Positions 8,157 to 17,011 of a stretch of DNA of 64,000 nt are shown in pieces. Within the stretch, counting starts at the first letter, position 1. The number at the start of each line of letters is the position of its first letter. A model generated the notes under the pieces. It did not search any database, was not told where the DNA came from, and saw only the letters and a list, made by a program, of their open reading frames with translations. The translations under genes and the position numbers were made by a program. Source of the DNA: JBBCJM01 sp037190175 (GTDB lineage: Bacteria > Pseudomonadota > Alphaproteobacteria > Rhodobacterales > Rhodobacteraceae); the NCBI GenBank assembly GCA_037190175.1, contig JBBCJM010000121.1:1-64000 (forward strand), read 5' to 3'.

Positions 8157-8393
8157 CCCGACGGCGGCCGCCCCGCCCGGACCGGATGCCGCCCCTAAAC
8201 TGCGGAAATCCCCCTTTCATTGCACTTCATCCGCCGCCCGACCCGATTGAACGCATGTAATCGACGCGACCCCCATGCGACGGTTCACCGAAGCAAGGCG
8301 CCGTTGCGCCAAGCGCCCCCGGAAGAGGAGCCGGGACAGCCGAGGGCCTTCACCCCGAAGGGACGGACGGCGCGACAGCCGTAGGGAAAGAGC
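8157..8393 (+). promoter_or_regulatory. Leader of the first methylaspartate ammonia-lyase gene; possible structured RNA
   Basis: The 237 bases contain no gene. The last about 100 form four consecutive small hairpins on paper: GGCGC/GCGCC (8297-8310), CCCGG/CCGGG (8318-8335), CCTTC/GAAGG (8347-8361) and ACGGC/GCCGT (8367-8382), followed at once by the ribosome site AGGGA (8383-8387) six bases before the ATG. The tail CCGTAGGGAAAG looks a little like the end of a TPP aptamer, but the CTGAGA core is absent. Five-base stems are easy to find in such GC-rich DNA, so this is only a candidate cis-regulatory RNA; no known riboswitch class is recognised. Confidence 0.35.
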
Positions 8394-9647
8394 ATGAAGA
8401 TCGTAGATATCCTGACCTCGATCGGGCTTTCCGGATCGGTCTACAAGGATTTGCCCGCGATAAAGGCCGGCGCGCTGCCGGATGGACCGCTGCTCTACAA
8501 GGGCAGGCCGATCACGCCGGGCTTCAGCAGGATCGTCCAGCCGGGCCGCACGGTATCCATCCAGCTGGTACTGGAGGACGGCACGGTGGCCTGCGGCGAT
8601 TGCGCCGAGGTCATCCTGGTCGGCATCGCCGGACGCGAACCGATGTTCGTGCCCGAGGAACTGGTCGAGACCATCCAGGGGCCGGTCGCGGAAAGCCTCG
8701 TCGGCCGGGACGCGGCGCGCTTCCGCGGGCTTGCGGAGGAGTTCGACCGTTTCGAGGTCGCCGGCGGGCGCCTTCACGGGGCGCTGCGCTACGGCCTGTC
8801 GCAGGCCCTGCTCGACGCCGCCGCGCTGTCGCGGCGCCTGACGGCCACCGAGATCATCGCCGACGAATACGGTCTGGTCCCGCGCGACAGCCGGCTTCCG
8901 ATCCTCGCCGGCGCGCTGCGCCTCGACTGGGCGCAGCACGACCGCTTGATCCTCAAGCGGGCCGAGGTGCTGCCGCATACGCCGTTCCTGTCCGTGCGCG
9001 ACCATCTGGGCGAAAGGGGCGAGCTGCTGGTCGACTATCTGACCCGCCTGATCCGGCGCATCGGCGAGATGGGGGACCCGGACTATGCGCCCATCATCCA
9101 CATAGACCTCTACGGAACGCTGGGAGAGGCCTTCGCCGACGATCCGGGGACGATCGCGGATTACATCGCAAGGCTCGGGGAAATCGCGGCCCCCCACGCG
9201 CTGCTGGTCGAAAGCCCGGTGATCGGCCGCACGCGGCAGGAGCAGATCGACATCTACGGAGGATTGCAGGCGGGGCTTGCGGCAAGGGGGTCCGGCGTGC
9301 GTCTGGTCATCGACGAATGGGCGAACACGCTGGACGATATCAGGGCGCTTCATGCGGCCGGCGTGCTGACGCATGTCCAGATCAAGACGCCCGACATGGG
9401 CTCGGTGACCAACAGCATCGAGGCCCTGAACTTCTGCCGCGCCAACGGCATCGAGGCCTGTCTGGGCGGCTCGGCCAACGAGACCGACCTTTCGGCCCGC
9501 ATCACGGCGCATCTCGGGCTCGCCTGCGGCGCGTCGATGATGTCCACCAAGCCAGGCCAGGGCGCGGACGAGGGCTGGATGATCCTCGTCAACGAGATGG
9601 AGCGCACGCTTGCCCGCATCCGGTCACGCAAGCAACCGAGAAGCTGA
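8394..9647 (+). CDS. mal: Methylaspartate ammonia-lyase (enolase superfamily), copy 1
   Basis: 417-residue enzyme of the enolase superfamily that reversibly removes ammonia from 3-methylaspartate to give mesaconate. Metal ligands D238, E273 and D307 and the catalytic base K331 (in QIKTPD) fall at the same positions as in the Clostridium tetanomorphum enzyme; the partner histidine is H195 in LPH. N-terminal capping domain about 1-160, TIM barrel about 165-400. IDEWANT replaces the more usual ADEWCNT. No glutamate mutase lies nearby, so the ordinary glutamate-methylaspartate route is not encoded here, and a different beta-substituted aspartate may be the substrate. The next gene, an aminotransferase, starts eight bases downstream. 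Confidence 0.88.
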   Translation: MKIVDILTSIGLSGSVYKDLPAIKAGALPDGPLLYKGRPITPGFSRIVQPGRTVSIQLVLEDGTVACGDCAEVILVGIAGREPMFVPEELVETIQGPVAESLVGRDAARFRGLAEEFDRFEVAGGRLHGALRYGLSQALLDAAALSRRLTATEIIADEYGLVPRDSRLPILAGALRLDWAQHDRLILKRAEVLPHTPFLSVRDHLGERGELLVDYLTRLIRRIGEMGDPDYAPIIHIDLYGTLGEAFADDPGTIADYIARLGEIAAPHALLVESPVIGRTRQEQIDIYGGLQAGLAARGSGVRLVIDEWANTLDDIRALHAAGVLTHVQIKTPDMGSVTNSIEALNFCRANGIEACLGGSANETDLSARITAHLGLACGASMMSTKPGQGADEGWMILVNEMERTLARIRSRKQPRS

Positions 9648-9654
9648 GACGCAT

Positions 9655-11064
9655 ATGGGCACGTTGAGGAACGAATACATGATCCCGAACGTCGAACCGC
9701 TGAGCGAGATCGATCGCGCCAGGGTATTTCACCCGTCCACCCACCTCGCGAAATTCTCGCGCGGCGACATTCCGAACCGGATCATGGTGGGCGGCAAGGG
9801 CGTCCATGTCACGGATCTGGACGGCCGCCGGTCGCTGGACGGCTTTGCGGGGCTCTATTGCGTGAACATCGGCTATGGCCGCGAGGACATCGCCGAGGCC
9901 ATCTATGCGCAGGCCAGGAAGCTGGCCTACTACCACACCTATGTCGGCCACTCTAACGAACCCGTCATCACGCTGGCCGACCGGCTGGTCGAAAAGGCCG
10001 GAATGGACATGCAGCGCGTCTATTTCGGCCTGTCCGGGTCCGATGCGAACGAAACCAACATCAAGCTCGTATGGTACTACCACCACATGATCGGCAAGCC
10101 GGAGAAGCGCAAGATCATCTCGCGCCGGCGCGGCTATCACGGCTCGGGCCTCATGACGGGGTCCCTGACCGGGCTGCGCAGCTTTCAGGACCATTTCAAC
10201 CTGCCGTTTTCCGACGTGCTGCACACCACTCCGCCGCATTACTGGCGCGAGAGGCGGGACGGCGAAACCGAGCCGGAATTCTCCCGCCGCTGCGCAGGGG
10301 ATCTCGAGGCGCTGATCCAGACGGAAGGGCCGGAGACGATAGCCGCCTTCATCGGCGAGCCGGTCCTGGGCACCGGCGGGATCGTGCCTCCGCCCGAGGG
10401 CTACTGGACGGAAATCCAGGACGTGCTCCGGCGGTACGACATCCTGCTGATCGCCGACGAGGTGGTGACGGGGTTTGGCCGGATCGGGCATTATTTCGGC
10501 AGCCATGCCTACGACATCCGGCCGGACATCGTCACCATCGCGAAGGGCCTGACATCGGCCTATCTGCCGCTGTCCGGCTCGATCGTCGGCCGGCGCGTCT
10601 GGGAGGTGCTGGAGCAGGGCACGGACAGGACCGGCCCCATCGGCCACGGCTGGACCTATTCGGGCCACGCGCTCTGCGCCGCCGCCGCCAACGCCAATCT
10701 CGACATCGTCGACGGCGAGGACCTGACGGGCAACGCCCGCAGGGTCGGCGCCTACCTGCAGGAAAGGCTGCACGAGACCTTCGGCGGCCACCCCATGGTC
10801 GGCGAGATCCGCGGCGTCGGCCTGCTGGCCGCGCTCGAATTCGTCCGCGAGAGAGAGCCGCGCCGCTTCTTCGATCCGGCCGAGGGCGTCGGCGCGCTGG
10901 TCTCCGCCGCCTGCGCCGAGGAGGGGCTGATCGCCCGCGCCATGCCCAACGGCGACATACTCGGCTTCGCGCCCCCCCTCGTCATCACCTGCGACCAGGT
11001 CGACGAGATGGTCGCAATGGCGAAGACCGCCGTCGACCGCGTGGCCAGGACGGTCGGGATGTGA
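9655..11064 (+). CDS. Class III PLP aminotransferase (Atf/DoeD-like)
   Basis: 469-residue fold-type I omega/class III aminotransferase. PLP lysine K297 in [15 protein letters not shown], with the D268-E269 pair in [11 protein letters not shown] contacting the cofactor ring; the phosphate-binding stretch is SGSDANE (about 128). Ectoine clusters include such an enzyme (atf, or doeD for diaminobutyrate transaminase), which converts diaminobutyrate to aspartate semialdehyde; that role fits DoeB just upstream. Many members use pyruvate as amino acceptor. An in-frame TTG at 9610 is ignored because it lies inside the upstream lyase gene. It is followed after two bases by a truncated lyase fragment. 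Confidence 0.85.
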   Translation: MGTLRNEYMIPNVEPLSEIDRARVFHPSTHLAKFSRGDIPNRIMVGGKGVHVTDLDGRRSLDGFAGLYCVNIGYGREDIAEAIYAQARKLAYYHTYVGHSNEPVITLADRLVEKAGMDMQRVYFGLSGSDANETNIKLVWYYHHMIGKPEKRKIISRRRGYHGSGLMTGSLTGLRSFQDHFNLPFSDVLHTTPPHYWRERRDGETEPEFSRRCAGDLEALIQTEGPETIAAFIGEPVLGTGGIVPPPEGYWTEIQDVLRRYDILLIADEVVTGFGRIGHYFGSHAYDIRPDIVTIAKGLTSAYLPLSGSIVGRRVWEVLEQGTDRTGPIGHGWTYSGHALCAAAANANLDIVDGEDLTGNARRVGAYLQERLHETFGGHPMVGEIRGVGLLAALEFVREREPRRFFDPAEGVGALVSAACAEEGLIARAMPNGDILGFAPPLVITCDQVDEMVAMAKTAVDRVARTVGM

Positions 11065-11066
11065 AC

Positions 11067-11165
11067 ATGCGGGCGGTCTCGGTCCTGAGGGCGCCCGGCA
11101 TGAGCAAGGACCTGGCCGCGATCAAGGCGGGCGCGGCCCGGATGCCGGCCACCGTTCAGGCATAG
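11067..11165 (+). pseudogene. Truncated N-terminal remnant of a third methylaspartate ammonia-lyase
   Basis: A 32-codon frame begins MRAVSVLRAPGMS, KDLAAIKAGA and stops soon after. It aligns with the first about 27 residues of the intact lyase at 8394 ([24 protein letters not shown]) apart from a four-residue gap, and also recalls the start of the clostridial enzyme. After AIKAGA the similarity ends and a TAG follows. The fragment sits two bases after the aminotransferase stop, exactly where an operon partner would be, and its last ten bases overlap the end of the convergent flavin oxidoreductase gene. The best reading is a third lyase copy cut off by a rearrangement. Confidence 0.65.
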
Positions 11166-13231
11166 GCGCAGATCCGCAGGGCGTCGTAGACGGCCGCGTG
11201 GACCGAGCGCGACGTCACGACATCGCCGATGCGGTAAAGCGCGAAGCGGCCCTTTTCGACCGGCGGCTGCGCACGCCCCTCGATCACGGCCGCCATGTCG
11301 GTCGCCCCCGCATTGCCCGACCGCTCCCGCAGGCCGTCGTAGACCTCGGTGAGAGGCAGGGTGCCATGCTCGACGATCAACTGCGGCGTGCGGAGGGTCA
11401 GGACCTCGCCGGTCAGCTGGTGCTGGAACGATGCTTCCAGCTGGTTGCCGTCGGACCTGACGCCGGCCAGGCCGTATTCGAACAGAAGCGGCACGCCGGT
11501 CTCGGCCAGGCGCTTCCTGTAGGTGACGCGCGACTGATATTCCATCTCGGGAGCCAGGTGCGGATCGAACGCGACCAGCGTCACCTCCAGACCGGATTCG
11601 GCCAGTTCCAGCGCGGCGGAGGGCGCGGGATGCCGGCCCGTTCCGTCCCAGATCACCGCGCCGGGGCGCGCCAGCTGCGGATCGGCAAGCACGTCCCAGA
11701 CCGAGGTGCAGTGCTCGGCGCCGTCGATCCAGTCGAGGTCGGGCAGGCCGCCGGTGGCGACGATCACCAGGTCCGGCTCCAGCGCCAGCACGTCCTGCGG
11801 CCCGGCATAGGCGTTCAGCCGCACCTCCACGCCCAGACGCTCGAGTTCCCGCTCGCGCCAGCCCACGATGGCCAGCAGGTCGCGCCGGAACGAGGCCCGG
11901 CCGGCCAGCAGCAGTTGCCCGCCCAGCCTGGCGGCGGCCTCGAAGAGGGTCACCCTGTGGCCACGTTCGGCAAGGATGCGGGCGGCCTCCAGGCCCGCCG
12001 GCCCGCCGCCGACGACGACCGCCCGTTTCGCGCCGCCCTCGGCCGGCCGGATCACCTGCGGCCAGTAGACCTCGCGCCCCGTGGCGGCGTTGTGGATGCA
12101 GGCAACGCGGCGATACAGGCAGTGCGAGGCGCCCACGCATGGCCGGATGCGATCTTCCTCGCCTCGCAGGAGCTTGTTGACGATCTGGGGATCGGCGATG
12201 TGCGCCCGCGTCATGCCCACCATGTCGAGCACGCCTTCGCGCAAGGCATGTCGGGCGGTGGCGAGATCCGCGATCTTGGCGGCATGGAAGACGGGAGACT
12301 TCACATGCCGGCGGAACCGTCCCACCGCCTCCAGCCACGGCGCGCTCTTCTGGATCATCGCGGGGATGTTGTAGGTCAGCAGGGTAAGCTCGGTATCGAA
12401 CCTGCCGAAGATGCAGTTGAAGAAATCGACAACGCCCTCCGCCTCCAGGATCTGCGCGGCACGGACCGCATCGTCGAAGGTCAGGCCCTCGGGGTCGTCC
12501 TCGTCGATGACATACCGGATGCCGGCGATGAAATCGTCGCCGGCCTGGCGGCGGATCTCTTCGTGGACCATCAGCGCGAAGCGGACGCGGTTCTCGATGG
12601 AGCCGCCGAAGCCGTCGGTGCGCCTGTTCGTGAGCGGCGACAGGAACTGGCCGATCAGATGCCCTCCGGCAAGCGTCTCGATCCCGTCCAGCCCGCCCTC
12701 CTTGCAGCGGCGCGCGGCCTCTCCGAACTGTCTTACCACCCGCCTGATGTCGTCCATGTCCATGGCGCGGGCGAAGGAGCGGTGCCCCGTCTCCCGCAGG
12801 TGCGACGGGGCGACGTTGGGTAGCCAGTGCGCGGCGGTGCTGTCGGCGCGGCGCCCCAGATGGCTGATCTGCACCATGAGCGCGGCGCCATGGCGATGGA
12901 TGCGCTCGGAGAACTGCTGCAGCCAGGGGATGACCTCGTCGGTCGACACATCCATCTGGCTGCCGCCCCAGTTGGAATCCGGCGAGACCATGGACGAGCC
13001 GCCGAACATCGTCAGCGCCAGGCCGCCCTTGGCCTTTTCCTCGTGGTATCGCTGATAGTGCTCCATGGGCAGGGTGCCGTCCAGCGTGGCGGCGTGGGAG
13101 GTGCTCATGATGCGGTTGCGCAGCGTCAGGTGGCGCAGCCGAAAGGGTTGCAGGAGCGGATCCCGGGATATGGCTGCGCCGGAGCTCTCGGATGTCTGGT
13201 CGGAAGTCGGATTCACGGAATGTCGCCCCAT
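11156..13231 (-). CDS. FMN/Fe-S/FAD oxidoreductase of the TMADH / N-methylproline demethylase type
   Basis: 691-residue three-cofactor enzyme: an Old-Yellow-Enzyme TIM barrel (about 25-345), an Fe-S region (C365, C371, C378 in RPCVGASHC and VACIHNAATGRE) and a C-terminal FAD/NAD(P) domain opening with VVVGGGPAGLEAARILAE (about 405). CIHNAATGRE is typical of bacterial N-demethylases acting on N-methylated amino acids or betaine products. Only three clustered cysteines are seen, and the loop between the second and third looks short. The start at 13231 is chosen over 13408, which would add 59 low-complexity residues; the ribosome site is poor. It is convergent with the aminotransferase/remnant and divergent from the second lyase. 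Confidence 0.8.
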   Translation of the reverse strand: MGRHSVNPTSDQTSESSGAAISRDPLLQPFRLRHLTLRNRIMSTSHAATLDGTLPMEHYQRYHEEKAKGGLALTMFGGSSMVSPDSNWGGSQMDVSTDEVIPWLQQFSERIHRHGAALMVQISHLGRRADSTAAHWLPNVAPSHLRETGHRSFARAMDMDDIRRVVRQFGEAARRCKEGGLDGIETLAGGHLIGQFLSPLTNRRTDGFGGSIENRVRFALMVHEEIRRQAGDDFIAGIRYVIDEDDPEGLTFDDAVRAAQILEAEGVVDFFNCIFGRFDTELTLLTYNIPAMIQKSAPWLEAVGRFRRHVKSPVFHAAKIADLATARHALREGVLDMVGMTRAHIADPQIVNKLLRGEEDRIRPCVGASHCLYRRVACIHNAATGREVYWPQVIRPAEGGAKRAVVVGGGPAGLEAARILAERGHRVTLFEAAARLGGQLLLAGRASFRRDLLAIVGWRERELERLGVEVRLNAYAGPQDVLALEPDLVIVATGGLPDLDWIDGAEHCTSVWDVLADPQLARPGAVIWDGTGRHPAPSAALELAESGLEVTLVAFDPHLAPEMEYQSRVTYRKRLAETGVPLLFEYGLAGVRSDGNQLEASFQHQLTGEVLTLRTPQLIVEHGTLPLTEVYDGLRERSGNAGATDMAAVIEGRAQPPVEKGRFALYRIGDVVTSRSVHAAVYDALRICAYA

Positions 13232-13553
13232 CGCGGCAGGATTCAGGAGATGGTTCCGGCCGGCCGGAGCGCGCGCGGGGCCGGCGGTCTGGGCGACGGT
13301 CGGCCCGGTCGGATGCTGTCTTCGTTCAACTGCGTCGCCTTCCGTCGAGTTGATGTCCTGGCCGGACCATCCCCGGCGCGGCCCCTGGCGGGATCGCCGT
13401 CCGGTCATACTGGAGGCAGTCTTTCGCTGCCGGTAAGCGAATCCGGCGGGTCATTCGGCACAATCCACCGTTGGCGATGCCAGAACGATGATTTTGCGCT
13501 GCATCCCCTGGTTAGGGTTTCAGGCGTGCAGGGCACAATGGCAGGGCGATCAC
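13232..13553. promoter_or_regulatory. Divergent intergenic region between flavin oxidoreductase and second lyase
   Basis: 322 bases without a convincing gene, although a leftward reading frame stays open to 13408. It must contain divergent promoters. A less GC-rich patch near 13440-13530 (GGCACAATCC, CGATGATTTTGCG) is the likeliest promoter area. The hairpin-rich leader seen in front of the first lyase gene is not repeated here. AGGGCG at 13543-13548 is a weak ribosome site for the ATG at 13554. Confidence 0.35.
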
Positions 13554-14807
13554 ATGCTTGTTGACAAGGTTCTCTTCACGGACGGCGTGTCGTGCTTCGT
13601 CCACCAGGATCGCGAGGCCATCAGGCGCGGCGCCCGCCCGAACGGCTATCTCTACGAAGGCGAGCCGGTCATTCCCGGCTTCGAGACCATCACGCAGCCG
13701 GCCGGCACCGTCTCGGTGATCCTGGTGCTGGACGACGGGTCGGTGGCGTTCGGCGATTGCGCCGACGTGATCCTGGCCGGATATGCCGGACGCGACCGGC
13801 CCTTCATCCCGGCGGAGCACCGGCATGTGCTGGAGACGGTCGTCCGCCCCTTCCTGGAAGGCGCCGAACTCGTCGGCTTCAGGGAGATGGACCGCCGGTT
13901 CGGCGCGCTGGCGCACGAGGGCGCCCCGCTCCACACCGCCATCCGCTATGGCGTGAGCCAGGCCATCCTGCACGCCCACGCCGTCGCCGCACGCAGGAGC
14001 ATGGCGGAGATCGTGGCGCAGGAATACGGCACGACGGTCGCGCGCAGGCGCCTGCCCATCCTTTCCTCCTGCATGCGCGACAACCACCTCCTCCATGACC
14101 GGATGATCCTGAAGCGTGCGGATCTGCTTCCGCACGCCTCCTTCGGCGATATCGACCTGCATATCGGCCGCGACGGCGGCCTCTTCCTCGACTATGTCGG
14201 CCGCTTCGCCCGGCGGGTCGGGGAAATCGGCGCGCCGGACTACAGGCCCGTCCTGCACTTCGACGTGTACGGCTCGATAGGGTCGCTGTTCGACGACGAT
14301 CCGGTTCGGGTCGCCTCGTATCTCGGCCGGGTCGCCGAGGCGGTCGCGCCCTATCCGCTCATGATCGAAAGCCCCTTCGTCATGGCGAGCCTCGAGGAAC
14401 AGATCGAGGTGTTCGCGCGGCTGCGGGCCCAGATCAGGCAGCAGGGCGTGGCCTGCACGGTGATCGCCGACGAATGGTGCAACACGCTGGAGGACATCCG
14501 CAGCTGGGGCGCGGCCGAGGCGGTCGACATGGTGCAGATCAAGACGCCCGATCTCGGAAGCATCGCGAACTCGATCGAGGCCGTGCTCTATTGCAGGTCG
14601 GTCGGCATGGGCTGCTATCTCGGCGGCACGGCCAACGAGACCCAGCAGGCCGCCATCGTGACCTGCCATGCCGGGCTGGCCACGGGCCCCGACTTCCTTC
14701 TCTCGAAGCCCGGCATGGGGGGCGACGAGAGCTTTTCACTTCAGGTCAACGAGATGCTGCGCACGATCGCGCTCGTGGAAAGTCGCGCCCCGCGCGACGG
14801 CATCTGA
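13554..14807 (+). CDS. mal: Methylaspartate ammonia-lyase (enolase superfamily), copy 2
   Basis: 417 residues, the same length as copy 1 and clearly paralogous throughout. Active-site residues are complete: metal ligands D237, E272 and D306, base K330 in VQIKTPDLGS and H194 in LLPHASF. The barrel sequence IADEWCNTLED is the canonical form, closer to the clostridial enzyme than copy 1, and LGGTANET is also conserved. The ATG at 13554 aligns with the start of copy 1. An aldehyde dehydrogenase follows after 20 bases, suggesting that the product of this lyase, or of its partner aminotransferase, is oxidised next. Substrate could be 3-methylaspartate or a related C3-substituted aspartate. Confidence 0.88.
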   Translation: MLVDKVLFTDGVSCFVHQDREAIRRGARPNGYLYEGEPVIPGFETITQPAGTVSVILVLDDGSVAFGDCADVILAGYAGRDRPFIPAEHRHVLETVVRPFLEGAELVGFREMDRRFGALAHEGAPLHTAIRYGVSQAILHAHAVAARRSMAEIVAQEYGTTVARRRLPILSSCMRDNHLLHDRMILKRADLLPHASFGDIDLHIGRDGGLFLDYVGRFARRVGEIGAPDYRPVLHFDVYGSIGSLFDDDPVRVASYLGRVAEAVAPYPLMIESPFVMASLEEQIEVFARLRAQIRQQGVACTVIADEWCNTLEDIRSWGAAEAVDMVQIKTPDLGSIANSIEAVLYCRSVGMGCYLGGTANETQQAAIVTCHAGLATGPDFLLSKPGMGGDESFSLQVNEMLRTIALVESRAPRDGI

Positions 14808-14827
14808 CGCGGGGGCGGCGAACCACG

Positions 14828-16276
14828 ATGCAGACGGAACGGAACTATATCGGCGGCTCCTGGGTCGATTCCCGCTCTTCCGCCATGATGGAGGTGCTCG
14901 ATCCCGCCACCGCCGAGCCGGTCGGCAAGGTGCCCGAGGGATGCGCCGACGACGTGGACGCGGCTGTCGCGGCGGCTGTCGCGGCGCAGTCCTCCTTCGG
15001 CCGCACCACGCCGGCCGAAAGGCAGGTGCTGCTGCGGCGGGTGCTCGAATCCTATCGCGACCGGGCCGAGGACATCGCCCAGGCGATCTGCGACGAGGTG
15101 GGCACGCCGCTCCGGCAATCGCGCGAGGTGCAGGCATTCCTCGGCATCGCGCATCTGGAGAAGGTGCTGGAGGTGATGCCCTCCTATCCCTATGAACGGC
15201 TTCGCGGCAGCACGCTCGTCATGCGCGATCCCATCGGGGTCAGCGGGCTGATCACGCCCTGGAACGTGCCCATCAACCAGATCGCCACCAAGGTGTATCC
15301 CGCCCTCGCCGCCGGCTGCGCCACCGTGCTGAAACCCTCCGAGATCGCGCCGCTCAACGCCCGGATCTTCGCCCAGGTCCTGCACGACGCGGGGGTTCCG
15401 CGCGGCGTCTTCAACCTGGTGCATGGCGCCGGCCATACCGTCGGCGCGGCGCTGACCGCGCATCCCGACATCCGCATGGTGTCCTTTACCGGCTCGACCC
15501 GCGCCGGCATCGAGGTCGCGAGGTCGGCCGCCTCGACGGTCAAGCGGGTGGCGCAGGAACTGGGGGGCAAATCCGCCAATGTCCTGCTGGACGACTGCGA
15601 CTTTTCCGTCGCGGTGCGCAAGGGCGTCTTGGCGTGCTTCGGCAATACCGGCCAGGCCTGCTCCTCGCCCACCAGGATGCTGGTGCCCCGCGCCCGCGTG
15701 GAGGAGGTCTGCGCGCTGGCGGCCGCGGCCGCCGGATCGGTTGTCGTCGGCGATCCGCGGCATCCCGCCACCGACCTCGGCCCCCTGGTCAGCCAGGCGC
15801 AATACGACCGTGTCCAGGCCATGATCGAGATCGGCATCACAGAGGGCGCCCGCCTGGTGGCCGGCGGGCCCGGCAAGCCGGATTCGCTGCGCCCGCCTTT
15901 CGACAGGGGATATTTCGTCCGCCCCACCGTGTTCGCCGATGTCGAGCCCTCCATGACCATCGCCCAGCAGGAAATCTTCGGCCCGGTCCTGTCGATCATG
16001 GCCTATGGCGACGAAGAGGAGGCGATCGCCATCGCCAACGGCACGGTCTACGGCCTTGCGGCCTATGTCCAGTCGGGCGACCTCGCCCGTGCCCGCAGGT
16101 TCGCCAGCCGCCTGGAAGCCGGCCGCGTCCATATCAACTATCCCGAGCTGGACCGCCTCGCCCCCTTCGGCGGCTTCAAGCAGTCGGGCAACGGCAGGGA
16201 GAACGGAAGGTACGGGATCGACGAGTTCACCGAGCTGAAGGCGCTGATCGGATACGGAACGGATCGCCCGGCCTGA
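14828..16276 (+). CDS. NAD(P)-dependent aldehyde dehydrogenase
   Basis: 482-residue complete aldehyde dehydrogenase. General base E244 in AQELGGKSAN and nucleophile C278 in GNTGQACSSPTR are both present; the cofactor-binding TPWNVP and FTGSTRAG stretches are intact, and the C terminus APFGGFKQSGNGRENG is standard. Twenty bases separate it from the second lyase, so they are probably co-transcribed. Because the aldehyde dehydrogenase at the head of this cluster is internally deleted, this gene may have taken over oxidation of aspartate semialdehyde or a related semialdehyde; that is inference. It is convergent with the FCD regulator, leaving a 19-base gap. Confidence 0.87.
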   Translation: MQTERNYIGGSWVDSRSSAMMEVLDPATAEPVGKVPEGCADDVDAAVAAAVAAQSSFGRTTPAERQVLLRRVLESYRDRAEDIAQAICDEVGTPLRQSREVQAFLGIAHLEKVLEVMPSYPYERLRGSTLVMRDPIGVSGLITPWNVPINQIATKVYPALAAGCATVLKPSEIAPLNARIFAQVLHDAGVPRGVFNLVHGAGHTVGAALTAHPDIRMVSFTGSTRAGIEVARSAASTVKRVAQELGGKSANVLLDDCDFSVAVRKGVLACFGNTGQACSSPTRMLVPRARVEEVCALAAAAAGSVVVGDPRHPATDLGPLVSQAQYDRVQAMIEIGITEGARLVAGGPGKPDSLRPPFDRGYFVRPTVFADVEPSMTIAQQEIFGPVLSIMAYGDEEEAIAIANGTVYGLAAYVQSGDLARARRFASRLEAGRVHINYPELDRLAPFGGFKQSGNGRENGRYGIDEFTELKALIGYGTDRPA

Positions 16277-16295
16277 GCTGTCCGGTTCGGCCCAC

Positions 16296-17006
16296 CTAAG
16301 GAGAGCGGGCGACCGCCCCCATGTCGAGGTTCGCGAGTTCATAGCCGCGGCGGAAGTCGTGGATGTGCTTCTCCATCCACTCCCGCGCCGCGCCCTCGTC
16401 CTGCGCCCGGATCGCGGCGACCAGCTGTTCATGGGCATAGAGCAGCCGGGCCGAGGCGTTCAGCCGCGAGATCACGGTCAGGAAGGGGGGGTAGAACAGA
16501 TCGCCCACCGGCAGCCGCGCCGCCTGCATCGCCCGGTTGCCGGCGGCCCGGGCGATCAGTTCGTGAAAGGCGATGTCGAGTTCGGTCAGCCGGGCGGAAT
16601 CCTCCAGCGCCAGGCGGCTGTCGCCCAGGTTCGCCTCCAGCGCCGCCAGATCGGCCTCGTTGCGGCGGCGGGCGGCCAGCGCGGCGGCGGGGGGTTCCAG
16701 CGCCAGCATGGTCTCCCACAGTTCCTCGAAGGTGATCTGGTCCATCACCAGCGCCGCCTGCATCCGGCGCGAGATGTCGGCCGACCGCGGCACGCTGGCG
16801 CGCAGCTTCTTGCGCCCCTCCTCGCGCCGCACGAAGCCCGCCTGTTCCAACGCCCGGATCGCCTCGCGCACGGTGGAGCGGTTGACGCCCATGCTCTCGG
16901 CGATCCGCGCCTCGGCGGGCAGGGCCTCGCCGGGGCGGATCGCGCCGCCGAGGATCTGCGCCTCGATCGCGCGCGCCACCGCGCGGAAGGCCGGGCCGCC
17001 GTCCAC
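16296..17006 (-). CDS. GntR/FadR (FCD) family transcriptional regulator
   Basis: 236-residue regulator with an N-terminal winged helix (LPAEARIAESMGVNRSTVREAIRALEQAGFV) and a C-terminal all-helical FCD ligand-binding domain (LDIAFHELIARAAGNR; the histidines that bind metal in this family are visible). The GTG start at 17006 lies five bases after the stop of the acyl-CoA synthetase gene, so it is the last gene of the six-gene leftward operon and probably controls it in response to an organic acid. An upstream ATG exists only in another frame. A LysR gene at the operon's other end offers a second layer of control. Confidence 0.85.
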   Translation of the reverse strand: MDGGPAFRAVARAIEAQILGGAIRPGEALPAEARIAESMGVNRSTVREAIRALEQAGFVRREEGRKKLRASVPRSADISRRMQAALVMDQITFEELWETMLALEPPAAALAARRRNEADLAALEANLGDSRLALEDSARLTELDIAFHELIARAAGNRAMQAARLPVGDLFYPPFLTVISRLNASARLLYAHEQLVAAIRAQDEGAAREWMEKHIHDFRRGYELANLDMGAVARSP

Positions 17007-17011
17007 CCGCC

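Noticed and set aside
8366..8392. Tail CCGTAGGGAAAG resembling a TPP riboswitch end
   Set aside because: The CTGAGA core and the rest of the TPP aptamer are absent, and no thiamine gene is nearby.
13232..13408. N-terminal extension of the flavin oxidoreductase from an ATG at 13408
   Set aside because: The 59 extra residues are low-complexity Arg/Gly/Pro sequence unlike any family member; the ATG at 13231 gives the expected length.
16276..16296. Possible compositional boundary between the ectoine-like region and the rest
   Set aside because: Coding seems even more GC-rich to the right, but this is an impression only; no composition was measured and there is no repeat or integrase at the junction.
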